From Anaerolineae bacterium (lineage in GTDB: Bacteria > Chloroflexota > Anaerolineae > Aggregatilineales > Phototrophicaceae), in NCBI GenBank assembly GCA_022843745.1, contig JALHNB010000031.1, positions 1-64,000 on the forward strand: DNA of 64,000 nt, in the 5' to 3' direction. Both the position numbers and the translations under genes were made by a program. How positions within the stretch are numbered: position 1 is the first letter of the stretch; every line of letters begins with the position of its first letter. The notes beneath the pieces are model-generated. The model saw only the letters and a program-made list of their open reading frames with translations, did no database searches and was not told where the DNA came from. Below, piece after piece: positions 42,231 through 51,378 of the stretch.

Positions 42231-42911
42231 CCTTTTTTTGAAAATACAGGCCTTGATCCAAATGTCGAGCGTGGGCCGCTGTGGGGCGCGTTCGCGACGC
42301 TGTTTGAGCAATTAGAGCGATTCATCGTCGTGAACATCGCCTGGGCGGGTCAGTCGATCCCGTTGATTCTGGCGCTGATGTTTCCCGATTGGTCGCTGTG
42401 GATTCGGATTCCGCTGATGCTGTACAGCGGATTGGCGCTGGCGGCGGCTACCGCGACGGCTTATGGCCTCATCTACGCGGCTGTTGATCATGAAACGTTA
42501 AATGTTGATCTGGTGCGCGATTATTTTGCGAAACTGGCGCTGCCGGGGATTCTCACACTTGCGCCGCTTTATGGTTTATTCGGCCTGCTGCTGGGGTTAG
42601 CCGCATGGACGGCAAGCAGTCCATCGCTGTTTATTCTGGATGTGCTGGTTCGCTTGCTTCTCATAGTCATATTGGTGTGCAGCATGTACTGGGGGCCGCT
42701 GTTGGCGGAATCGCCGTCGGACTCATTCGTCAGCATCGCGCGGCGTTCGCTGGTGCTGGTGTGGCGCGACCCCGGACGCACACTGCTCCTGCTGGGTGTG
42801 GTCCTTGTGGCGTTGATTATCGGCGCGATCTCGATAGGCGGCGTATTTCTAGCCGTGCCTGTGATGGTTGCGCTGCTGCAAACGCATATGTTTCTCGCCG
42901 TTCGTCGATAA
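42228..42911 (+). CDS. DUF624/YesL-like integral membrane protein
   Basis: From ATG 42228 (MPFFENTGLD) the product is 227 residues with five or six transmembrane helices (SIPLILALMF, LPGILTLAPLYGLFGLLLGL, LLLIVILVCSMYW, LLLLGVVLVALIIGAISIGG). The arrangement resembles YesL/DUF624 proteins, small membrane proteins found in sugar-ABC and rhamnogalacturonan gene clusters of Bacillus and others, where their role is unclear. It stands between two ATPase genes in the operon, suggesting an auxiliary function for uptake. The family call is tentative. Confidence 0.65.
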   Translation: MPFFENTGLDPNVERGPLWGAFATLFEQLERFIVVNIAWAGQSIPLILALMFPDWSLWIRIPLMLYSGLALAAATATAYGLIYAAVDHETLNVDLVRDYFAKLALPGILTLAPLYGLFGLLLGLAAWTASSPSLFILDVLVRLLLIVILVCSMYWGPLLAESPSDSFVSIARRSLVLVWRDPGRTLLLLGVVLVALIIGAISIGGVFLAVPVMVALLQTHMFLAVRR

Positions 42912-42945
42912 TTTTTGAAGAATATTTTTTGGAGATCATTATTTT

Positions 42946-44064
42946 ATGAGTTCGCTGGAAGTACGCGGCCTGGTGAAACGTCTTGGCGGTAATCTGGTCG
43001 TCAATGACATCAATTTTAGCATCGAAGAAGGTGAATTTTTTGTACTCCTGGGCGCTTCTGGCGGGGGTAAAAGCACGATTCTGCGTTTGATTTGTGGCCT
43101 GGAACAGCCCGATCAGGGTCAGGTCATCATCGGTGGTCGCGACGTGACTCGCCTGCCGCCGCGTGATCGCAATCTGGGAATGGTGTTTCAGGATTACGGC
43201 CTGTATCCCAACATGAACGTTTTTCAGAATGTTGCCTATGGGTTGGAAGCGCGTCGGATGAATCGCGATGAGATTCAGCAGCGTGTAACGACTGCCGCCA
43301 AAATGGTCGGCCTGAGCGATATGATCGAGCGTTCGATTGTCGATCTTTCGGGTGGCGAACAGCAGCGTGTGGCTTTGGCGCGGGCGTTGGCGAAGGATGC
43401 CGATGCTTATCTGTTTGATGAGCCGCTTTCGAACCTCGACCCCAAGCTGCGTCATCAAGCGCGGCGCGACATCATGAATCTGCATCGCCAGAAGCGTAAG
43501 CCGAGTTTATACGTTACGCATGACCAGACCGAAGCTTTTGCGATGGCTGACCGAATCGCGATTATGTCACACGGCAAATTGCAGCAAATTGGCACAACGG
43601 ACGAACTGCTGCAAGCGCCCACCAATATTTTCGTGGCACAGTTTATCGGTTCACCACCCATGAATCTGATGGACGGCGAGGTGCGGCGCACGAGTGATGC
43701 TTTTCAGATCTCTATCAGTGACAATTTAACGGTCACGCTGCCGGATCGCTGGAAACCGATTTTGAATCGGTATGGCAAATCCAGAGTCGTCATCGGCTTT
43801 CGCCCGCAAGCGGTGATGCCTTCGTCGGATGTGATCGAAGCCGATCAGCAGCAGGTCGAATCCTTCATGGGAGAGGTCGAAAATGTCGAAGCCTTAATCG
43901 GTGAGATGGTCGTCATCATCAAGTTGGGCGAAAAGCGAAGCATCGCGGCAGTGTTTCAGGACAGCGGTCAGGTTGAGCCAAATCCTGGCGACCATGTGTC
44001 ATTCGCGCTCGATGTCAATCAGGTTTGCCTGTTTGACCCGGACAGCCAGCAGGCGATTACCTAA
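42946..44064 (+). CDS. ABC transporter ATPase, MalK/UgpC type (third of three)
   Basis: The product is 372 residues with Walker A GASGGGKST near residue 36, the signature LSGGEQQR near 135, Walker B AYLFDEPLSNLDPKLRHQAR, and LYVTHDQTEAFAMAD. It has a C-terminal OB-like domain (VIGFRPQAVMPSSDVIEAD). Three complete MalK-type ATPases in one operon with only two permeases is unusual. The TAA stop is directly followed by the ATG of the GroEL-like gene with no spacer, so the two are co-translated. Confidence 0.93.
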   Translation: MSSLEVRGLVKRLGGNLVVNDINFSIEEGEFFVLLGASGGGKSTILRLICGLEQPDQGQVIIGGRDVTRLPPRDRNLGMVFQDYGLYPNMNVFQNVAYGLEARRMNRDEIQQRVTTAAKMVGLSDMIERSIVDLSGGEQQRVALARALAKDADAYLFDEPLSNLDPKLRHQARRDIMNLHRQKRKPSLYVTHDQTEAFAMADRIAIMSHGKLQQIGTTDELLQAPTNIFVAQFIGSPPMNLMDGEVRRTSDAFQISISDNLTVTLPDRWKPILNRYGKSRVVIGFRPQAVMPSSDVIEADQQQVESFMGEVENVEALIGEMVVIIKLGEKRSIAAVFQDSGQVEPNPGDHVSFALDVNQVCLFDPDSQQAIT

Positions 44065-45642
44065 ATGATTTCATCACGCGATTCTTTAAGACATCTGCGG
44101 CGCGGATTTGACGAGTTAGCTGCTTTACTGGCGCTGACTCTGGGGCCGACGCAGGGAACAATATTTTGTACCGGGTCAGCCCGTAATACCGTCGAGATTT
44201 TGACCGACTCCGGCACGATTGCCCGCCGTGTGATCGCGCTGCCAGATCGTCAGGCCGATGTCGGCGCGATGCTGCTGCGGAATATGGTGTGGGGTGTGCA
44301 TGAGCAGTACGGGGATGGCGCGGCGACGGCGGCTGTGCTGGCGCAGGCAATCGTGCGCGAGTCCGCGCGGATGATCGCCGCTGGTGCGAATCCAATGCTG
44401 CTGCGCCGAGGAATCGAGCGTGGAGTCGAGGCTGCGGTTACGGCGCTGAACACACAAGCTGTGTCGATCAGCGGGCAGGCGGCGCTCACACGGATTGCGC
44501 AAAGTGTCACGGGCGACCACGAACTCAGCAAGATTTTGGGCGAGATGTTCGACATGCTCGGTGCGGATGCCGCCATCGAAATCGAGGAATACGCCGCGCC
44601 CTATCTGAATCACGATTATCTCGATGGTGGACGCTGGCGAGCGCGTCCGGCAGCGCGTGTCTTTTTGCCCGAAGGTAAGCCGGAACTCATCCTCGAAAAT
44701 CCACTTGTGCTGGTCGCCGACGAAAAAATCGAACGTGTTGACATGATTCGGCGGCTGTTGGAGAGGGTTGTCGGCGAATTTAAAAAGCGACCTTTGCTGA
44801 TCGTCGCGCCAGGGATCAGCGGCGAGGCGTTGAACGCGCTTTCGATGAATCACGCGCGTGGCACTTTGACGATTGGCGCGGCAGTTATCACGACCTCCGG
44901 CGCGAATCAGGATGATGATTTGCAGGACTTAGCGGTTTTGACTGGCAGTGTTCTGCTTTCGAGGCAGCGGGGGCAGCACGGGGATTTTGGGCAGGCACGG
45001 CGTGTGATTCTGACGCGCGATACGTTGACGATTATCGGCGGCGCAGGCGATTCCCCCGCGAAACAGGCGCGAATTACGGCGCTGCATGGGCAAATGATGC
45101 GAATCAAGCAGGATAGGGAACGTCTGCGAATGCGCATTGGGCGGCTTACAGGCGGGGTCGGCATCGTCAGAATCGGCGCACATACCAAACGCGAACGGGA
45201 TATGCGTAAAGAACAGGCGAAAAAAGCGCTGCTTGTGCTGGAATCGGCGCTGACAGAAGGCGTTTTACCCGGCGGGGGGACGGCCTATCTGGACTGTATC
45301 CCGGCGGTGCTGGCGGCACACAAAGGCTGCGATGGTGATATTGCGTTTGGTATCGGTGCTGTGGCCTCGGCTCTGGAAGCGCCATTTTGCCAGCTTGTCC
45401 ACAATCACGGCCATGTTGCGCCGCAGGTAGCGCTCAACGCCGTCAAAAAAATGGGTGTGGGACATGGCTTTGATACCCTGACTGGAAATTATGCTTGTAT
45501 GGCTGAGGTCGGCGTGATGGATAGCGTTCGAGTGCTGCGTGGTGTGCTGACCGCCGCCGCTAGCACCGCGATTATGGCGATCACGACAGAAGTGATAATC
45601 CTCCATGCCGATCACAATCGCCCCGCACAAGTCAAACCCTGA
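44065..45642 (+). CDS. Highly divergent GroEL/Cpn60-like chaperonin in a sugar-uptake operon
   Basis: The product is 525 residues (GroEL is about 548). Recognisable group I chaperonin blocks are LALTLGPTQGT, TDSGTIARRVIALPDRQADV, GDGAATAAVLAQAIVRES, AAGANPMLLRRGIERGVEAA, EGVLPGGGTAYL and AITTEVI near the C-terminus. The ATP-site aspartates equivalent to GroEL D52 (TDSG) and D87 (GDGAAT) are present, but the position of D398 is Lys in EQAKKALLVLESAL, so hydrolysis is probably lost or very slow. The apical domain is reduced and the GGM tail is missing. No GroES gene is near. The start ATG directly abuts the upstream stop. It may have become a scaffold or a dedicated chaperone for the transporter or the following propeller protein. 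Function is unknown. Confidence 0.85.
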   Translation: MISSRDSLRHLRRGFDELAALLALTLGPTQGTIFCTGSARNTVEILTDSGTIARRVIALPDRQADVGAMLLRNMVWGVHEQYGDGAATAAVLAQAIVRESARMIAAGANPMLLRRGIERGVEAAVTALNTQAVSISGQAALTRIAQSVTGDHELSKILGEMFDMLGADAAIEIEEYAAPYLNHDYLDGGRWRARPAARVFLPEGKPELILENPLVLVADEKIERVDMIRRLLERVVGEFKKRPLLIVAPGISGEALNALSMNHARGTLTIGAAVITTSGANQDDDLQDLAVLTGSVLLSRQRGQHGDFGQARRVILTRDTLTIIGGAGDSPAKQARITALHGQMMRIKQDRERLRMRIGRLTGGVGIVRIGAHTKRERDMRKEQAKKALLVLESALTEGVLPGGGTAYLDCIPAVLAAHKGCDGDIAFGIGAVASALEAPFCQLVHNHGHVAPQVALNAVKKMGVGHGFDTLTGNYACMAEVGVMDSVRVLRGVLTAAASTAIMAITTEVIILHADHNRPAQVKP

Positions 45643-45652
45643 GCGAACACTG

Positions 45653-47377
45653 ATGACTGACACGACTGATATGACTAAAGTGACTGACCAATGGCATTTT
45701 TACCCTCAAATCGAACAACCTTGTCCGGTAATGGCCTTGACAGCCGACACGGATTCGCTCTGGGCGGGTGGATATGGCGGGGTTGCGCACTATGTTCACG
45801 AATCCTGGCAGCCACAAACTGCCGGATTACATCTGACATCCGTCGCGGCACTGGCACGGGTAGAGAATTGGTTATTTGCGGGTGGGGCAGGCGGGATCGC
45901 GCGTTCGGGAGATGATGGCGCAAGCTGGCAAGCAGCCGGAATTCAGGGTGATGTCGGGGCAGTCACGGCAATCGCCGCATCGACCAATTTTAAGCAGGAT
46001 TCGACGGCGCTTGCGGCAACACTCTCTGGCGGAATTCTGCGAACAACGAACAGCGGGGCATCATGGATACCTGCGAATTTCGGGATCATGTCGTTCGAGA
46101 TAACGGCCTTAGCATGGCTGAACGCGGATATTGTTCTAGCCGCAACCATTGACGGCATCTATCGTTCGCCGAATGGTGGGCGAGCCTGGAGGATTTGCGA
46201 AGGAACATCAGGCGGGCCATTTACGGTGCTGGCGGTTCTGCCAGATGGCGCGATGCTGGCGGCTGTGGAATTTGGCGGCCTTTTGCGTTCAGACGATGAC
46301 GGCCTGACCTGGACGCATCGCGGCGATCTTCCGCCAGATATTCAGGTCACAACGATCCTCGCGATAGGCGACACGATTTTTGTCGGCAGTTTTTCGCACG
46401 GGATCCTATCTTCAACCGATAACGGTCAAACGTGGCAAGCGCTGGTGGAAGGCACGGTCTTCGTGATGGCTGCTGTTGGCGACACGATTTACGCCGGAAC
46501 TGATGAAGGCATTCTGGTTGGCACGGGTCAGGATTGGCATTTGCTGTCCACGCCACTGAACGATCTTCGCCGATTGCTGGTCGTGAATGGTTGTCCGTTA
46601 GCCTACGGAACCCATTCAACACCCGTAATTGACCAGAACGATTGGATAACGCTGGATGCTGTCCCGCTGCCAGTCACGATTCTTGCGTCTGCGCCGGATG
46701 GAGCGCTGCTGGCTTCGAGTCCGTCAGGCCTAGTGTGTTCGCGGGATGGCGGTAAAACCTGGGTAAGCGCGATATCAGGTATGTCAGGCTGCTTACATTT
46801 CATCACATTTCGGGCAGACGGTACGGGTTTCGCGGGCAGCGCAGATGGTTCGCGACTGCTCCGAACGCATGATTTTGGCGTAACGTGGGAAAACCTGTCG
46901 CCACCTTTTGGCGTTTTGCCGCTGACCGCACTCCAATTATTCGATGCTCAAATCGGGATGCCTGCGATGCTCATCGCCGCGACTTTCGACCCCCGCCGCA
47001 ACATCGCACAGTTGTGGCGTTCGCTGACTGATGGGAACACGTGGGAGTGTGGGGCGGAAATCAAAGTCAATTGGCCGCTTGTTTTGACACTCGCAAATCC
47101 ATCGCTGTTCACTATTGGCGGGCAGGCGCTTTTATGGCAGCCAGATGGTCAATGGGATACGCGCAAGGTAGGGGACGGCAGTGGCATCCGGCGCATGGTT
47201 GGTAATGTGCATGTGCTGTTTGCGTTGACAACAAGCGGGATTTTTCGCTCTGGCGATTCAGGATTGGGTTGGGAGCTTCAGGATACGCCGTCAACCCAGG
47301 TTGTTGACCTCGCGCTTGATGGTGAGACCCTTTATATCTTATTGGCTGGCGGACAGGTGTGCCGCCGTGAAATATAA
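45653..47377 (+). CDS. Cytoplasmic BNR/Ycf48-type beta-propeller protein
   Basis: From ATG 45653 (MTDTTDMTKVTDQW) the product is 574 residues. Ten or so repeats of the form S.D.G..W (ARSGDDGASWQAAG, RTTNSGASWIPA, RSPNGGRAWRI, RSDDDGLTWTHRG, CSRDGGKTWVSA) mark BNR/sialidase-like blades, as in photosystem-assembly Ycf48 or vacuolar sorting-type propellers. No signal peptide is visible, so it stays inside the cell, unlike most BNR propellers. The gene starts 10 bases after the GroEL-like stop and both lie in the sugar operon. A joint role of the two products is suggested by the spacing only. Confidence 0.82.
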   Translation: MTDTTDMTKVTDQWHFYPQIEQPCPVMALTADTDSLWAGGYGGVAHYVHESWQPQTAGLHLTSVAALARVENWLFAGGAGGIARSGDDGASWQAAGIQGDVGAVTAIAASTNFKQDSTALAATLSGGILRTTNSGASWIPANFGIMSFEITALAWLNADIVLAATIDGIYRSPNGGRAWRICEGTSGGPFTVLAVLPDGAMLAAVEFGGLLRSDDDGLTWTHRGDLPPDIQVTTILAIGDTIFVGSFSHGILSSTDNGQTWQALVEGTVFVMAAVGDTIYAGTDEGILVGTGQDWHLLSTPLNDLRRLLVVNGCPLAYGTHSTPVIDQNDWITLDAVPLPVTILASAPDGALLASSPSGLVCSRDGGKTWVSAISGMSGCLHFITFRADGTGFAGSADGSRLLRTHDFGVTWENLSPPFGVLPLTALQLFDAQIGMPAMLIAATFDPRRNIAQLWRSLTDGNTWECGAEIKVNWPLVLTLANPSLFTIGGQALLWQPDGQWDTRKVGDGSGIRRMVGNVHVLFALTTSGIFRSGDSGLGWELQDTPSTQVVDLALDGETLYILLAGGQVCRREI

Positions 47378-47391
47378 GCGAGGATTATTTT

Positions 47392-48234
47392 ATGCTTTGG
47401 GGCTATGCGCTGGTGTGGATGCCGCAGTACGCGCGGCAAGACGCGAATCCATTGATCGCAAAATTGAAGTTTTTAAATGATTACGGGCTGAAAGTGACTG
47501 GAATCGGGATCGAGCAAGTCGCGAAAATGCCCGACTCCGAGCGCGAATTGATCGGTCAATTTCTCGCCGATCATGATATGTCGCTGCATATTTATGCGGG
47601 TACGGATTTTTTCAACGCTGAGTTGAACATGGTAAAGCGGAAAGTTGATGAGATTGTTCAGCAGATTGGCTTTTATCACAGCCTCTTGCGTTCGCAACTG
47701 GTGACAATCGGTGGGAGTGCTTATCATCGTTTTACCCGTGAACCTTCACTGGCACAGCAAATGGAACGGTTGGGGGCGACTCTCCCCGCACTGGCAGCAG
47801 GTTGTCACGATCTGGGGTTGCCGTTTGGGATCGAAAATCATGGCGATTATTATTGCAGTGATCTCGTCGCATTGTGTCAGCAAGTGCCACATCTCGGCAT
47901 TTTTCTCGATACAGGCAACACCTATCTGATTGGGGAAGCGCCGCTGCCTGCGTTCGAGGCCGCTGCGCCGTATGTGGTGGGCAGCCATTTTAAGGATCAT
48001 CATGTGCGTCCATGCCTAGACGCACGTCCGCTGCATTTTGAGGTCGCACCGTCGATTATCGGCGATGGCGATGTGCCTTTACGGGAATGTTATCAAATCC
48101 TGCTGGAAAAAACGCCGAATCCTGACAAGCTTGTCATGGAAATTGAACTTATTCCACCGTCAGGCGTTGACCCAATTGTGTCGTTCGAGCGCAGTGTCGC
48201 CTTTGTGAAAAGTCTCCCGGAGGTGCAGCAATGA
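47392..48234 (+). CDS. Sugar phosphate isomerase/epimerase (TIM barrel)
   Basis: The product is 280 residues with the AP-endonuclease-2-like TIM barrel: GIEQVAKMPDSERELIGQFL, PFGIENHGDYYCSDLV (metal-binding Glu), GIFLDTGNTYLIGE (Asp) and ACSHFKDHH-like VVGSHFKDHHV (His). Enzymes of this family isomerise or epimerise sugars, inositol intermediates or hydroxypyruvate with a divalent metal. It overlaps the next gene by four bases. It probably handles the imported sugar. Confidence 0.9.
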   Translation: MLWGYALVWMPQYARQDANPLIAKLKFLNDYGLKVTGIGIEQVAKMPDSERELIGQFLADHDMSLHIYAGTDFFNAELNMVKRKVDEIVQQIGFYHSLLRSQLVTIGGSAYHRFTREPSLAQQMERLGATLPALAAGCHDLGLPFGIENHGDYYCSDLVALCQQVPHLGIFLDTGNTYLIGEAPLPAFEAAAPYVVGSHFKDHHVRPCLDARPLHFEVAPSIIGDGDVPLRECYQILLEKTPNPDKLVMEIELIPPSGVDPIVSFERSVAFVKSLPEVQQ

Positions 48235-49295
48235 GTGACTCAACGGGTGTTTTACGAGCGGCACTGGTCGGCTGCGGCGGGATGGGCAAGGGACTCGCGC
48301 AAAGATTAGAATCGCTGTCGGAATTTGAACTGGTCGCGGGTTGTGATGTGGCGGACGTGGCGGTGCAGGATTTTACAAAGATGTTCCCGAAAACCAGTGG
48401 TTATGTGGACTATGCTCGAATGTTAGCAGAAGCAAAGCCTGATGTCGTCGTGATCGCCACAAATAATACCAGCCATGCGTCGTTGACGATTCAGGCGGCT
48501 GAAGCGGGTGTGCACGGTGTTTATTGCGAAAAGCCGATGACAACCTGTATGGCGGATGGTCAGGCGATGGTGGATGCCTGTCGCAAACACGGTACGGCGC
48601 TAGTGGTCAATCATCAGCGGCGATTGCTTCCGGTATTCGTAACCTTGCGAAAATTGATTGACTCCGGCGCGATTGGCAAAATCGAGTTGATTCGCGCGGG
48701 GTGCGCGGGTGACATCCTGAGCGATGGTACGCATCTGGTCGATACCGTCCGGCATTTGGCAGGTGACGCAAAATGGGTGTTCGGACAAATTTATCGCCAG
48801 CGCCCAAATCCCGGTGAGCCGCACAGCCAGGGCTATCCGGTTTCCGGCGGTTGGCGTTATGGGCATCCCGTAGAAGATGGCGCGATGGCGATCATCGAAT
48901 TTGAAAACGGAATGCGTGCGGAATTATTCACAGGCAGGATGCAGGCAAAAGGGCGGCGTTATCAGGATTACGAAATTTTCGGTACGGAAGGTCGAATTTA
49001 CCGCGCGGGCGATGCTGCTGATCCACCGTTGATGATGCAAACGGCTCAAAACCCGAATTGGCATCCATCTCCGATTGAGTCGGGTGATGAAGATGCGATT
49101 GCCACCAGTATGCGCCAATTTGCGCGGATGATCTGGCATGGCGAAGATCATCCACTTTCCGGCGACTCGGCGCTCAAAGACCTGGAAATTTGCATGGCGA
49201 TTTACGAATCCGCCCGCCTGCGCGAAAAAATTGAGCTTCCGCTGAATCAGCCACGTTTCCCGCTGGAAATGCTCATCGAGCAAGGGGAGATGTAG
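48231..49295 (+). CDS. Gfo/Idh/MocA-family oxidoreductase
   Basis: The product is 354 residues. The Rossmann motif is LVGCGGMGKGLA near residue 12, and the hallmark VYCEKPMTTCMADG is near residue 95. The C-terminal domain contains the HLVDTVRHLAGD region with the catalytic-type Asp/His. The family oxidises or reduces sugars and inositols with NAD(P). Overlap with the upstream isomerase (ATGA) shows co-translation. In many bacteria such an enzyme acts with a TIM-barrel isomerase on glycosides through 3-keto intermediates, which would fit here but is inference. Confidence 0.93.
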   Translation: MSDSTGVLRAALVGCGGMGKGLAQRLESLSEFELVAGCDVADVAVQDFTKMFPKTSGYVDYARMLAEAKPDVVVIATNNTSHASLTIQAAEAGVHGVYCEKPMTTCMADGQAMVDACRKHGTALVVNHQRRLLPVFVTLRKLIDSGAIGKIELIRAGCAGDILSDGTHLVDTVRHLAGDAKWVFGQIYRQRPNPGEPHSQGYPVSGGWRYGHPVEDGAMAIIEFENGMRAELFTGRMQAKGRRYQDYEIFGTEGRIYRAGDAADPPLMMQTAQNPNWHPSPIESGDEDAIATSMRQFARMIWHGEDHPLSGDSALKDLEICMAIYESARLREKIELPLNQPRFPLEMLIEQGEM

Positions 49296-49332
49296 CTGTA
49301 GATATAATTATTAAGTAACGGAGATGTAGGAT

Positions 49333-50145
49333 ATGGCAATCGCGATTTCGACCTCGGTTCGCTGCAATTCGCCGCTGGAAAAGGCCTTAACCGACATCGA
49401 AAAGGCCGATTTTTCGTTGATTGATCTGCTGGTGATTGATGGTTGGGTACATATCAACACGCGCGATCTGGTCGGCAATTATGATGACACGGTGAGCCGA
49501 CTCGACGCACTTTTGCAGCAGCATCATCTCAAGCCGATCATTTTGAATACAGGCGTTGGCGCTCAACTCCATCAGCGCAGCGAGGCGATCAATGCTCAGC
49601 GGATGCGCGAAATTGATGGGTTAACCCGGCTGATGCATCACTACAACATCCAGATTGCTGCCATCCAGCCGCGCAATACTGATCCGCAGCGACCCTACGA
49701 TGAGGTGTTTCGAGATTGTGTGGCAACATTACAAGAGCAAATTGCGGCGGGCAAGAAAGCCGGTGTCACATTTGCGCTGGAACTGCATACTCGCTCACCA
49801 TTTGAAACATTTGAGCAGTCCCGACGGCTTCTGGAGGCGATTCCCGATCTGCCATTGATTTATGACCCTTCCCATATTGTCATGCAGAGGATCGACCTGC
49901 GCGAAACGGAATGGCTGATGGCGAACGCCCGACATGCCCACCTGCGGGATGCCGCGCTTAATCAGATGCAAGTGCCATTTGGATCGGGAGATGTCGATTT
50001 CGACTGGGTGCTGCGGGCGCTAAAAGATCAAGGTTACGCCGGAAATTTTTCGATTGAATATCTGGAAACTGAGGAATTTGATGTGTTGGACAGCAGTCGC
50101 AGGCTCTACGACAAAATTGCTCAATACTTCCCCGATGCTTTGTGA
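49333..50145 (+). CDS. Sugar phosphate isomerase/epimerase (second TIM barrel)
   Basis: The product is 270 residues, preceded by GGAGATG about ten bases before the ATG. The barrel motifs are FALELHTRSPFETFEQSRRL (metal-binding Glu), LPLIYDPSHIVMQ (Asp) and ANARHAHLRDAALN (His), then GNFSIEYLETEE. It belongs to the same broad family as 47392-48234 but is not closely similar. It is the last gene of the operon. Its stop coincides with the start of a 38-base copy of the comM 3' end, so the gene's 3' end may have been reshaped by a recombination event. Confidence 0.88.
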   Translation: MAIAISTSVRCNSPLEKALTDIEKADFSLIDLLVIDGWVHINTRDLVGNYDDTVSRLDALLQQHHLKPIILNTGVGAQLHQRSEAINAQRMREIDGLTRLMHHYNIQIAAIQPRNTDPQRPYDEVFRDCVATLQEQIAAGKKAGVTFALELHTRSPFETFEQSRRLLEAIPDLPLIYDPSHIVMQRIDLRETEWLMANARHAHLRDAALNQMQVPFGSGDVDFDWVLRALKDQGYAGNFSIEYLETEEFDVLDSSRRLYDKIAQYFPDAL

Positions 50146-50181
50146 AGTTCAGCATTTAGCTGAAGCGATACAGTATAGCCC
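50144..50181 (+). repeat. Copy of the comM 3' end
   Basis: The 38 bases starting GAAGTTCAGCATTTAGCTGA match 33662-33699 (GAAGTTCAGCATGTGGCTGA and on) at about 33 positions, and the translation EVQHLAEAIQYSP matches EVQHVAEAIQYRP of comM. The flanks do not match. The rest of 50182-50420 contains no gene that I can support. Confidence 0.75.
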
Positions 50182-50420
50182 CTTGTTGCTTAATGCCTGC
50201 TTCATTCTGTTGTGAAGCTTCTTCTTGAAAATATCGCTTGTACAGAGCGTCCTACTTGAATTCCCCCATATGGCCCATACCTACAACGAATAAATGGCTT
50301 ATTCTTGTTTAGTTGTGGGGTATCTCTATTCAGCAGGTTTTCTGCGCAATAACCAATGCAATTTCTCATCCTATCTATCGTATCGTTGATGGTCAATTTT
50401 TATTAGAGGCGGGGTAAATC

Positions 50421-51344
50421 ATGTTAGAAACGATTGTTGTTGCAATTGATGATCTAAAAAGAGGCGAAGAGGCCATTGCTCATGCGGCAATGCTGGCTAC
50501 TCCATTTTCTGCTCGTGTATTGGTGGCAGGCATAACGGAGCAAATCGGTGGCTCAAGGGGCGAAAAATTCACTGACCCGGTAATTTGGGGCATGAGGAAA
50601 TCCGAAACGCAGGCAACATTAAATCAACATGTGCGCCACCTTGAGGAACAAGGGATTGAGACAAGCGTCGATATTATCGAGGTTTCGACAGTCGAGTCGC
50701 TGCTTCAGTATGCTGAAGATGTCGAGAGCGATCTGCTCGTAGTGGCCTATGATCCCGACACATCAGCACCCATGATTCGGTCTATTTTGAAACACTCAAA
50801 AACGCCGGTTTTTCTCACCCGCGCTGGCTGGACAAAACCAGCTTTTACTAACATTCTCTTACCACTCGACGGCTCTCAACGTGCGGAAAGCGGCTTGACA
50901 CTCGCAACGATGCTTGCAAGGTCGATGAATGCCGAACTGCACCTCGCGCATGTCATTCCACCCTTGGAAATGCCGGGACAGCCGATTCTCTCAAGTGAAA
51001 TGTCGGAAATTGCTCGACAGCTTATTGAGAAAGGTTCGAATGAAGCAAAACGATACCTGGAACAAACGGCATCCCGACTTCCAGTGCCAGCCAAAACACA
51101 CGTTATTGTAAATGGAAGCGTGACGACTTCACTGCATAACCTGGTTTTCAGCGAAGACATCGACTTGATGATTTTGAGCGCACATGGATATTCTGGCGAA
51201 CCACAGTGGCCTTTTGGGACGGTTGCCGAAAATGTCGTGAACTATTGCAAAGTTCCAACTATTCTCGTACAAGACCTTCCTGCATATTTTTCCCACTCGG
51301 AAGCCGAGCCAACACGCATCGTAAACGGAACCTACCAGGAGTAG
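50421..51344 (+). CDS. Universal stress protein with two UspA domains
   Basis: The product is 307 residues. Two tandem Usp domains are visible: residues 1-138 (MLETIVVAIDDLKRGEEAIA, ESDLLVVAYDPDTSAPM) and about 145-300 (FTNILLPLDGSQRAESGLTL, LMILSAHGYSGEPQWPFGTV, VPTILVQD). The second domain keeps the G..G...G(S/T) ATP-binding pattern and the first does not clearly. Such proteins bind ATP or AMP and respond to stress. It precedes the giant glucan synthase gene by 34 bases and may be co-transcribed with it. Confidence 0.9.
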   Translation: MLETIVVAIDDLKRGEEAIAHAAMLATPFSARVLVAGITEQIGGSRGEKFTDPVIWGMRKSETQATLNQHVRHLEEQGIETSVDIIEVSTVESLLQYAEDVESDLLVVAYDPDTSAPMIRSILKHSKTPVFLTRAGWTKPAFTNILLPLDGSQRAESGLTLATMLARSMNAELHLAHVIPPLEMPGQPILSSEMSEIARQLIEKGSNEAKRYLEQTASRLPVPAKTHVIVNGSVTTSLHNLVFSEDIDLMILSAHGYSGEPQWPFGTVAENVVNYCKVPTILVQDLPAYFSHSEAEPTRIVNGTYQE

Positions 51345-51378
51345 GCCAGTCTCATTTTTACAAACGGATACACGCTTT

